DNA of 64,000 nt, from contig CM041465.1 of NCBI GenBank assembly GCA_023213395.1, positions 33,425,741 to 33,489,740 of the forward strand, written 5' to 3'. Made by a program: the position numbers and the translations under genes. Shown piece by piece: positions 55,011-64,000 of the stretch (position 1 is its first letter; every line of letters begins with the position of its first letter). Under the pieces are notes generated by a model. That model did not search any database. It was not told where the DNA came from and saw only the letters and a list, made by a program, of their open reading frames with translations. This DNA comes from Cycas panzhihuaensis (Eukaryota > Cycadophyta).

Positions 55011-55580
55011 ATTCCCCTTTAATTAATTGATACGGTTTTGCCTTCCATATGAAGTTTCATCATTCCATTCTATCCAGTCTAGGTGGTAGTTCGCCTGTCG
55101 CCAGATATTCTGGTATTCCCTCATACCATTTTGTTGGGACTGCCTCTACGCTAAATAGGGCTACGTCTAGAAGGTCATCAAGCATTCCTGTACCTTTTTC
55201 TCCGTTGGTAATCCTTGATAATTGATCCGGTATCACATGAGCTCTCCCAAGTTTCACCATTATTTTGAATGAAAATTCTTGAAATAACATAAACCATCTA
55301 CTAATTTGTCCTTTCATTGTGGATTTGTTCGCTAGATACATAAGAGCTTGGTGGTCCAAAAAAAATAGGAATGGATTCAATAACAAGTAATGCGGAAATT
55401 TTTGTAACACATACACCATTCTGTGTGCTTCCTTTTCTATTGTGGTATAATTCTGCTAAGCTTTTGTCAACTTCTGACTTGCAAAATAATGGGGTGATCC
55501 ACTTTATCATCGCTCGGTTGCGCTAATACACATCCAATGGCGTATTGTGGTGCATCAACATGCACATGGAAGATTTTTTT
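55011..55580 (-). pseudogene. RNase H and connector of D
   Basis: D-H-Q-A-L-M-Y-L-A-N-K and H-V-I-P-D-Q-L-S-R are clear in 55060-55419; the start of the domain (H-V-H-V-D-A) precedes it with frameshifts. Confidence 0.82.
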
Positions 55581-55583
55581 TTT

Positions 55584-56350
55584 CTAATCCAGAAATTTGA
55601 ATATTAGTGTGGATATGATGGCATTTTTTAATGATTCAAAAGCGTGTTGTTGCTTAATACTCCATTCCCAATCCACGTCCTTTTTCAATAGTTCTTCCAA
55701 AGGTCCGAATATACACACATACCTTCTGACAAATTTTCTATAATGCCCTATCAATCCTAGGAATCCCTTTAATTTCTTTCTTGTAATTGGTACTTGAAAG
55801 TGCAGAATTGCTGACACCTTAGCTAGACTGGTTAGTAATCCTTCGTGGCCCATGATATGCCCTAATAGATTTCCATAAGGTATAAAAAAGATACATTTCT
55901 CTAGATTTAAACATAGTTTATTTTCTCAACACGTCTGTAGCATTTCCCTTAAATTATCCATATGATTTTTCATGAGTTCATACAATGTCCAATCATCTAG
56001 AAAAACTGCCACTTTTTCTCCAATCATTTTGTGAAAAATATTTATAATGATTCTTTGGAATGTGGCTGGGGCATTGGTAAGGCCGAAGGGCATTGCCTTG
56101 TATGCATATGTTCCCCATTTCGTAACGAAGGTCGTCTTCGCTTGATCTTCTGGGGCAATATGGATTTGATTATATTCATTGAATCCATCCATGAAAGAAT
56201 ACATCTCATTCCCTCCTACTGCTTCTGAAACATCTTCTGTGAATGGTAGCAGAAAGGGATCCTTCTTTGTTACTCGGTTAAGTTGTCTATAATCCACACA
56301 GACTCGTATTTTCCCATTCCTTTTCGGGACTACCGTCACTAGACTCACCT
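55584..56350 (-). pseudogene. reverse transcriptase of D
   Basis: The frame 55926-56348 gives the best RT of the gypsy elements here: V-V-P-K-R-N-G-K, V-D-Y-R-Q-L-N, P-F-G-L-T-N-A-P-A-T-F-Q, and the active site A-V-F-L-D-D-W-T-L-Y. The thumb is in 55584-55853 (F-L-G-L-I-G-H-Y-R-K-F). A stop and a small gap lie near 55925. Confidence 0.9.
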
Positions 56351-57760
56351 AACCACTGTAGTCAATTTCGTAAATGTACCCGGCTTCCAACATTTTGTCC
56401 AATTCTGCTTTCACTTTGTTTTTGTATTTCAAATTCATACGATAAAGTCTTTGCTTTATCGGTTTAGCTCCTTCGATGAGGTCAATATGATACATTCCAG
56501 TTTTTGGAGGAATGCCTTTAAGATCCTTATAAGACCACGCGAAAACATTGCAAAATTCTTGAAATAATTGCTAGGCTTGTGCCACAGTTTAGTCATCCCA
56601 ATAATTCCCTATTTGTATGTTTTTTGGATCTTCTTTGCTTCCTACGTTGATTTCAGTTATTTTTACTTTTGTCATTTCAATGCCCCTTTGTTTATCCACA
56701 TGATGGGCAGGGGTGTCTTTTATTTTTCTTTGACCATAGTTGATTTCTGTAAATTCTGCGGGATAGTTGTGGTTTTCTTCTTCTTCATCCTCTGATTCCT
56801 CACTTTCTTTTCTACGTACTGATGATATTATTTTCAATTCTAATTTTATACTTAATGTTCTGATTATTTTGAGTATTTTGTCAATTTTCCTATTGTTTGA
56901 CGTATGTCAAAATGTTTTTATGAATGACTTCTTAAGGTTGCTCCATGTCACATCCAAGTTTTGTTCTTTTCCCACGAACTAATTTTTTGCCACTTGGCCT
57001 AGGGTATGGTAGAAAAGATTACTCCAAGTGTTCCTAGGCAAGCTTAGAAATATCCACTCCTGCTTACATCTTTGTATATGTTTACTTGGGCAATTTCCTA
57101 TGTAAAACAATAGGATGTTTGATTGTTTAGAAGAATAGAATCGAATTCTAAAGGTAGTTTGTAATTCCTTCTAATTTTTGAAGGTGGTTTGGTGGGCTAA
57201 GTACCAATACCACACAATTCCTTGTAATGTTAACACTAGATCTGATTCCTATTGAATTTTATTTAGGATTCCCTTTTCCAACCAATATTCTATACAATGT
57301 ACCATGTGGGTAGTTCCGTATAACTGGTCTCTAGAAAAAGGTTTAACATAGTCTCCAACGTATGTTTCATGATTTCTCTCCTCAAGAATGGTAATCTTGT
57401 TTCCTAGACCTAAGTCTCTAGGGATACTTTCTACTGGTTCTTTTTCTACTTCCTCTAATTCGACGCCAATATTTGAAAATGACCTATTGTTGGCTGGGTG
57501 TACCTCTAAAGAAGATGAGAAAGTATTGTTATCTCCTCCCTTAGGTTGCGACAGGGATGGGGAAGGGCAATCTACCTTAGGAGCCATGCCAAAGGTAGAG
57601 GAAGGGTTAGGGTTAGGGTTGGAGTTAGGGAATATGGGTTTATTGGAAAGTAAACTAGGGTAGGGGTTTATGTTAGGGGTATCGAGATTTAGGTTTAGGG
57701 TTTGAGTTATACTATCATCATTTCTTACACTACTTTCTATGTTATCATTATTACTCATAT
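56351..57760 (-). pseudogene. protease-RT linker of D with capsid-like motifs
   Basis: It aligns with the linker of A. From its start: Asn/Pro/Ser-rich low complexity (57560-57758); Q-L-Y-G-T-T-H near 57320; L-T-L-Q-G-I-V-W-Y-W-Y-L at about 57190-57240; then Y-H-T-L-G-Q-V-A-K-N and W-S-N-L-K-K-S-F-I-K-T-F at about 56905-57020; then an acidic part with T-E-I-N-V-G-S. Several stops replace Trp and Arg. Confidence 0.65.
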
Positions 57761-57901
57761 AATCAAAAGATTTAGAGTTAATATTAATATCATCAGTTAC
57801 ATCTGTGGAAAGTAGATTACACCTATATATGTATCCTCCAGCTAGTAATCCACAAACTTTGTCCCATTCTCGTCATCGAAAGAGTTGTAAATTTCCCCAA
57901 A

Positions 57902-58440
57902 CTAAGTTGTTTTCATCTCTTGAGAATTAATTAGCTTGGTCGGTTCTTCAGTTGTATGGTATAAGTTGTTTTCATCAAAAGAGGATGTTGTTTCTTCGCT
58001 TGTGATTGTTGTACTTGAGGCATCATCTGGTATTACCTTAATCGAATTTTTTCCCAGCATTAGGAGGACCACTTTGTCTAATAATGTGAAGGTCACATCC
58101 CTCCAATTCTGGAGACATTGAGTTTTGTACAACCATGGGTGACCCAACAATGCTGGATAGGGTATTGCTCATTTCTTTGTTTCCATGATGGTAAAATCAA
58201 TTCAGACTGTAGCTTTCCGACTAGTCTCACCAATAGTTCATTTGCTAACTTGAGTGAGTAGGTCGTGGCCTCCAACTTGAGACTTCCCAATTTTTGCCGG
58301 TGGGAAACACATTTACTGTTGCTCCCCCGTTCACAATCACTTTTGAAAAATTTTCCCCAAGACTGTAATTGTGACCATAGGATCCAAATCAAATGATGAC
58401 ATTATCTTTTGCAAACTTTTTTGTGATTTCTCACTGTTAT
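57902..58440 (-). pseudogene. protease of D
   Basis: M-L-G-H-P-W-L-Y-K-T-Q-C-L-Q-N-W at 58150 is the second half, matching L-L-G-R-P-W-L-Y-K-I-Q in A. The active-site half (about 58290-58400) is in other frames and shows V-N-G-G-A for V-D-G-G-A, so the catalytic Asp has become Asn. Confidence 0.72.
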
Positions 58441-58449
58441 AGTATTCTT

Positions 58450-60672
58450 GCCTTAATCTAATCGATCACTTGGTATAGGGGAACTGTTAATTGCAACTGC
58501 TTTACTAGAATTTCCATTAGCAACAACATTTGAGGGATATCCTCCATTGGCAAACCCTTGGAACAATATCTCCACTTGAACCAACTGAGGTTGCATTTTT
58601 TGCTCCTTTGGTTTTTTCTCCTTGGGTTTATTTTTTCTGACGTAGACATATTTTGTTTCTGGTTTTCCCATTGGTAACATTATTTCGGTTTCCTGTTGGA
58701 CTAGTTTCTCCAACACTTGTTTTGCCTACTTAAATCGATCAATTTCCACTTTAAGGCTTGGATATTGTTCACTTACTTCCTCTTTCCCTTTCCATTTATT
58801 TTGAAGTTTCACATTTTTGTTGTTTGAGGGGATGATGGTCATTAAATTAGTTTCTTTGGCTTTTCCTTTCCATTCTTTACTCTTATGCTCGCTTGGACCA
58901 CAATTGTTGTACACAAATGGTTTGTGCTCATAGTCTTGTTTGGTTGGGCAATCTGACTCTCAATGATCAAATTGTAAACAAATCAAGCATCTCCCCATCA
59001 GTTGCTTTTCCTTCGAGGTTTCTGGTGTGCTCCTTGTTGTATATACATTCCGAGATGGGTTGCTCCCTCTTCTCCAACCATGTTCTCAATAAGCTCTCCC
59101 TCTGGGGTTATAGAAACACTCCCTTGTGTTGTGACTATCCATGTCACATATAAGGCACCATTTATCCCTTTGATACATTGTGTTATTTTTTGAGTTTATA
59201 TCGCATTCCTTAGTTGTATGCGAGCTTTCTTTGCATATGTGACACCAATTTTTTATTTTGAATTCCCGATCTTTCTTCTTCTTCCTCTTTCTTATTTTTC
59301 ATCCTAAGTCTTGCCACTTCTTTCCTTCAAGCTTCAATTTTTGATTCCTCTTCTGATATTCCCATTTCGTAGAGGGGTCAATTATGTTGATTTTGTTTTA
59401 TTTCTCTTATCTCATCTTGTAGTCTGAGTAATAAGGGGTCATGTCCTCCGGCTTGGGCATCTATTTCGACTTTAAAATCCAATGCCAACTCCTGAGCATT
59501 CTTAAACGACTTTAGGGGATGTGCATGCATCATAGATCTCAATTTTTTGCTTAATCCTGTAACAAAGCAATTCTTCATGTTATGATGTGTAATTGTCTTA
59601 TTGATCATGTTGGTAGCAATTATTTTCACATGGCTGATATAAATTAGTACTGATTCGCCTAACCTTTCTTTGATTTCCCTAAGGGCAATCTTGACAGCCT
59701 CATTGTTGTAAAATTTCTGAAATCTTTCCTCAAATGACTTCTTTATGTTTGCCCAAGTTTCTATTTTATCCAACTCTTTGTACCATGCCAATGGTACTCC
59801 CCTTAGTGTACAAGCAAACCTTGCTTTTATCTCATCCTCATCTGTGCTTTTTTTCACATTGATCAAATTTTGAAATAAATACACATGCTCTGCCGCATCA
59901 GATATGTCATTAAAGATTAATTTCCCAAAGTCCCTTGAGTCGTCTATCCTTGGTGACTGAACTGGTGTCCCTCCCAGTGGTGGTGACCTTTCTCCCTCAG
60001 AAATTGACTTCTTTAGAGATTTCATTCCCTTCTCCTCACTCTTTACTTTGGGTGATGCATTCAGTGTGCTTGGTGCAACACTATCTCTCCCAAATAGAGG
60101 ATTTTAAAATGATGTTTTTAGATGAATAGGGTCAAGTACTCCTGACACTTATACCGTTAATGGTGTCACCACTAAGTATGATTGTTCGGACCCCTTGCCC
60201 TGTGAATCTTTAAATAGTTATCTTATTAATTTATTCTCTCATTTGCCAAGGGACCTTCCTCCACCTTCTTCTCGTTATCACTTAGGTCCTTCGAGGTATT
60301 GTCCACATTTATATGTTCTTCCTTCCCTAGGGTTTCTTTTTCATTTATAATGTCACTTTGTTCCAAATTTCCTTCTAAAATTTCCTCCTTTTCTGGGCTT
60401 ACAAGATCATACTTAATTGGGGTAAGTGTTAGTACTATTTGCTCTCCATTTCTTTCCTCTCCTTGTTCTTGAGGTGTCTGGGCTCCACTTGCCTCAGATT
60501 CTTCAAAGGACCGCCCCTTAGTCTTGTTATTTTATTCAGGCTCAATCTCCTTGCCCTTCTCAATTTAGATTCCTTTGACCATCGTAATGCCCTTTGTCTA
60601 CTCATTTCTTTCTCTTTAGGTGAAGTACCCTTTTGTGGCTTTCTTACCTTTGAAGGCCTCTTAGGTGGTATT
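58450..60672 (-). pseudogene. Gag of D, with multiple zinc knuckles
   Basis: The start codon aligned with M-P-P-K-R-P is ATA here (near 60670). The capsid domain is open at 59378-60025 (F-G-K-L-I-F, F-A-C-T-L-R-G-V-P-L-A-W-Y, F-E-E-R-F). Knuckles follow in broken frames: C-H-I-C-K-E-S-S-H-T-T-K-E-C, C-L-I-C-D-M-D-S-H-N-T-R-E-C, C-L-I-C-L-Q-F-D-H...D-C and C-G-P-S-E-H. The region after them (58453-58914) is Lys-rich and matches A. The Gln codon of the left copy is TAA here (60218-60220). Confidence 0.85.
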
Positions 60673-60807
60673 GGAAGGTCCCTGGCTATCAGAGGTTTAG
60701 TTATAGCCTACCATCACGATGACAACCAGAGTTCTTTGTTCCTTAAACATACTCCCCTTGTGAAAATCTTGGCCCAGACCCTCCTCAATGGACGTAGGCA
60801 ACAAAAA

Positions 60808-61659
60808 TGCACTTGTCAATTGATCACTAGTAGGTAGTTTAGCTTAGGATATGGTCAACATGCTTATATTTCCATTGACTATTATTAAGGTTTCCATGCA
60901 CACAATATTATCACACATTTATCCTTAACTCATCACAACATCATCATGAATTCAGCACAATAGTACACCAATCAATATATATTCCTTATGCAATCATTAT
61001 GACACATATAATACACAATTCTCCATGTAACTCTTCACTTTATTAAGCAATAAGATCAATACATTTAGTTCTAAAATGTATCATGTATACGTTCCAACTG
61101 TATACACATTATCCTATCACATATATTCCAAAACGGAATGTATCACGAAATGCATCTACTAAATCATCAATTCATACTATCCTCCTTAGTACTTGTACTC
61201 TTGTACTGCCTCATGGATTGAATACTTGGCTCTCACTAATGGATTGATTCCTAAGGTATCATTAAATACCTCCTTTTGATGCCTTTTGAGTGAAAGGTTA
61301 TGACCCAAAGTCATAATCGTACCTTTTTATAACCAATGTACCTTTTCATTTAATCACATGATTAAATCTCTTTAATGGTCTCTTTCATGTCCGTACATCT
61401 ATATGTATCTCTGCCTGGGCTGTCGTCATCAGATTTGGGTGCCTTTAGGTCTGCTCTGGTCATGCACACCATTCCGTTTACTAGCGTACTCGAAGAGGTA
61501 TGCACCCTATATTGCGTACCCAAAAAGGTACATACCTATAATATGTACCCAGACAACATGTATTTCATTATTTTTTGCTCCCGTACCTACATTCCTCTGG
61601 TCAGTACAAGCTTGCATTCCATCTTTCCCATAGTTTATGTGGCAAAATATACCCTAACA
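60808..61659 (-). repeat. right (5') LTR of D (852 bp)
   Basis: It pairs with 44604-45472. It starts TGCACTTGTCAA and ends CCTAACA. The conserved hairpin GGTTATGAC/GTCATAATC lies at 61295-61324. A weak primer-site remnant (gacgtaggcaac, 60791-60802) precedes it. Confidence 0.88.
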
Positions 61660-63612
61660 ATACACCATGGATCAAGCAAGCCTCGCATGTGAGATCTAAG
61701 CAAGATGTCCATGTATTAGGGATGCAAAATAATACCTAAGGTCGCTACTATGTTTGGTGTTTATTTATGATGTGAATGCAAGTTATGGAATCTTCCAAAG
61801 TAGGAAACCATCAAGATAATATTTTATGCAAAGGAAGGGGCTAGTGGCATTGTCATATGTAATATTGCTAATAATGAAACTAGGGGACAAAATGTACTGC
61901 TCCAAAGGAATAACAGTGAGATGTTTGTTTGAAGGTCGCTAGACCATGAGTAGCCGAAGGGTTCCATCCATTCGCTTCTTAAATCTGTCCCCAATGGATG
62001 GCTACTTTCGTCAGCCCATCGAAGCCACATTCTTCCTGTGGCATAGTTGTATTGAATGCATGGTGACATTCGCCATTGGATGACAATGGGCATATTCAAA
62101 GGATGTTTTTCTGCTATCATTCAGATGAAAATCACATGGGATTCAGATTCCATCCTTGATTTTAGTGTTCATAGCCACTTCTTTTCCATGGATGCCTACA
62201 TTTCGTACCTTCCTTTGACTTATATTTATAAAAGAGTGATGATGATTTTGTTGATCCGTGTTGGGTTTGCCGTTGGATTTTACAAAGGTGACATTGTTGC
62301 TGCTCATTCTATAGGTGAGCCTTCAACACGTAAAACCAACTATTCATATGTCTGGAAAGACATCAACCATTGGCAAACGATTGGATGATATTGTTAGAGC
62401 ACCTCAACAACTTTTGGCATTTGTCAATATCAATGATCTTTCAGATTTACATGAGGGTAGTGTTATACGTGGAGATTGGGATGTTGGAGAAACCCCCAAA
62501 AGGAGTGGTACACATGGTGGCAGCATTGGCATTCAACCAGGAACTATTGTTGCTACTCCACTTGCACTCGACCAATCACATGGGGTTGGAGGGACAGTAT
62601 CACTGACTTCTGAACTCATTGTTGTTGTTAGCCTATCGTGTATGCTTCTAGAGATACCGTTTCCCTTGAGTTTTGAGTTAGCGCTGGTGTGTTCCATGTT
62701 GATATTGTTCTAGGGCGTATGGTTCATGAACATGGTATCAAATTATTTTTAACTTTATGTTGAATTCTATAAGCTCCCAGTTGGTTAAGTCGCAATCATA
62801 TGGAAAAATATAGTGAACAACAGCGAAAGTGTTCAAGGCACTCAATTGTATTTTAATTCTATATTGTTTTTTGATGACATATTGCCAGTATCTAAGGTAT
62901 AACCTTTTTGTTTGAAGTCATGATTGAGTGTTAATGATTGCATTAGCAACAAGATTTAGAGATGAACACATTGGTTGGTCACTTGACATATTTCAGAGCC
63001 TGCCTCATGGAGAACTATCATGTTAGAAAGGAAAAAATGTTTTATGAGAGAGTGAGTTAATGAAATTCATGAGTCACATCTTATGTTTTTTGGTCTATTG
63101 CTAGTCCTTATAAGTTGTATGGTGGCTGTATATAGAGAATTTATGGAGATTGTTGAGAATAGGTATGAAGAGACCATTTATAGGGGCTTTAGTACATCGT
63201 TTTCACATATTACAGAGATTGAAGGAACCACTTGTGGAGGCTTCAGTTAAAGGAAACTGCTATATTTTACTACTCAACTCATTTGGTTGCCCAGGTAGTT
63301 CGGCCTATTCCCAACATGGTGTTGATAGATGTTGGAAAAACTTTGTACCTAAAGAAGTTTCCTATAGATCTGGTAGTTGCAGTGGTTAATTACCCATACA
63401 ATTTGGTAGATGGAGCTTTGGAGTTTTCTTTACGGACATCAAAAAGGGTTTGATCGGTTCAACAACTTAAGATATAGCTTGTACAAGTTGGAGATGTTCT
63501 CTATTTGATCCAACATATTTTGAAGGAGGAGGCAATTGTATGACTACTTTAGTGAAAATTTTAAGACAAAGGGTATAGTGTTTTTGATATGACATTTAAC
63601 ATTCTGGGGGGT
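61660..63612 (+). other. unidentified interior before LTR K
   Basis: About 2 kb with only short frames. None matches a family that I recognise. Because it leads into a polypurine tract (CTGGGGGG, 63605-63612) and an LTR start, it is probably the interior of another, nonautonomous or badly decayed LTR element. A captured host fragment in it cannot be excluded. Confidence 0.45.
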
Positions 63613-64000
63613 GTTAGAAGTAATGTTTACTGTTGAGGTTAAGTTGACCTCTAACTCTTTCATGTAATATTAAAATGTGTCATGAAGGTGTGTGCTTGTG
63701 CACATGTATCTATGTAATGTTTTAATGATGGACATAACACTTCTTTCATGTGATTGGACAGTTGTGAGGTGACTATGTACTATAAGTATATACTCATACT
63801 TAATACAATAATTGGACATGATCATTTCCCACAAGCTTTATTGTCTTATGTGTTTATACATACTTCATTCTTTGATTCATTTATAGTTTATATCTTAAAT
63901 CACCTCATGTTGTTATAGATTATGTTATAATGCTAATCTTTTTACACTCACATAATCCAAATCATTGTTATTTAATGTATTATCAAAATCATAGTTTTTT
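63613..64000 (+). repeat. 3' LTR of K (cut by window edge)
   Basis: TGTTAGAAGTAATG directly follows a G-rich purine tract, and its first bases resemble the LTR start of J. A TATAAGTATA box lies near 63780. The far end is outside the window, so this is inferred from one end only. Confidence 0.6.

Larger units (their letters stand above)
43929..61659 (-). mobile_element. Ty3/gypsy element D in tandem (gag fragment - LTR - interior - LTR), with copia J inside
   Basis: From the right: 5' LTR (60808-61659), gag, protease, linker, RT, RNase H, integrase, repeat spacer, third ORF, 3' LTR (44604-45472). Left of that LTR another primer-site-like segment and gag start appear (43929-44603), so the middle LTR serves two copies. 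The organisation matches A throughout, with more decay. No chromodomain is present. Confidence 0.9.

Noticed and set aside
57599-57720. Telomere-like GGTTAGGG and TTTAGGG words on the plus strand
   Set aside because: They are the complement of Asn/Pro/Leu-rich low-complexity coding sequence in the protease-RT linker of D; the repeat is short and irregular.
62240-62330. A peptide with S-I-G-E-P-S-T, similar to a motif of RNA polymerase largest subunits
   Set aside because: The surrounding residues do not match any polymerase region and no other motif follows in frame; a chance match is more likely.

Overview
This window is plant nuclear DNA built almost entirely from LTR retrotransposons inserted into one another. 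Every assignable coding segment belongs to a Ty1/copia or Ty3/gypsy element of plant type. Nearly all reading frames are broken by stops and frameshifts. I found no host gene, tRNA, rRNA or organellar insert. An AT-rich, gene-free nest of old elements suits a large plant genome; a gymnosperm is my best guess, but the sequence alone does not prove it.

Layout. Gypsy element C (plus strand, 1528-30047) is the oldest host on the left. It is split by gypsy A0 (1-1527, running off the left edge), by copia B (2393-20111, minus, target duplication attga) and by copia E (22598-27892, plus, duplication gtttg). B is itself split by gypsy A (8291-18808, minus, duplication catgg), so the depth is A in B in C. 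Next comes copia G (30311-40473, plus), whose 5' LTR was entered by F (30469-33487), a short element with only a Gag-like frame. From 40474 to 43928 lie remnants: a gypsy scrap, copia H (minus), a B-like LTR piece (L), and the LTR plus leader of element I. From about 43929 to 61659 lies gypsy D (minus) in a tandem arrangement (partial gag - LTR - full interior - LTR). Its third ORF carries a 734-bp tandem duplication and an inserted copia J (46961-52763, plus). The right end (61660-64000) is an unidentified interior followed by a further LTR (K).

Biology. The gypsy elements A, C and D share a layout outside the standard gag-pol plan. Between integrase and the 3' LTR is a third ORF in the sense direction, with a conserved N-terminal domain and a coiled-coil C-terminus. 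In A and D it is preceded by an array of about 69-bp GTACGTA repeats that can fold into hairpins. A and D also carry several zinc knuckles in Gag and one or two capsid-like motifs between protease and reverse transcriptase. Their LTRs carry hairpins whose pairing is kept while the sequence changes. Many in-frame stops are CAG/CAA or TGG codons changed by C-to-T, as expected from cytosine methylation and silencing.
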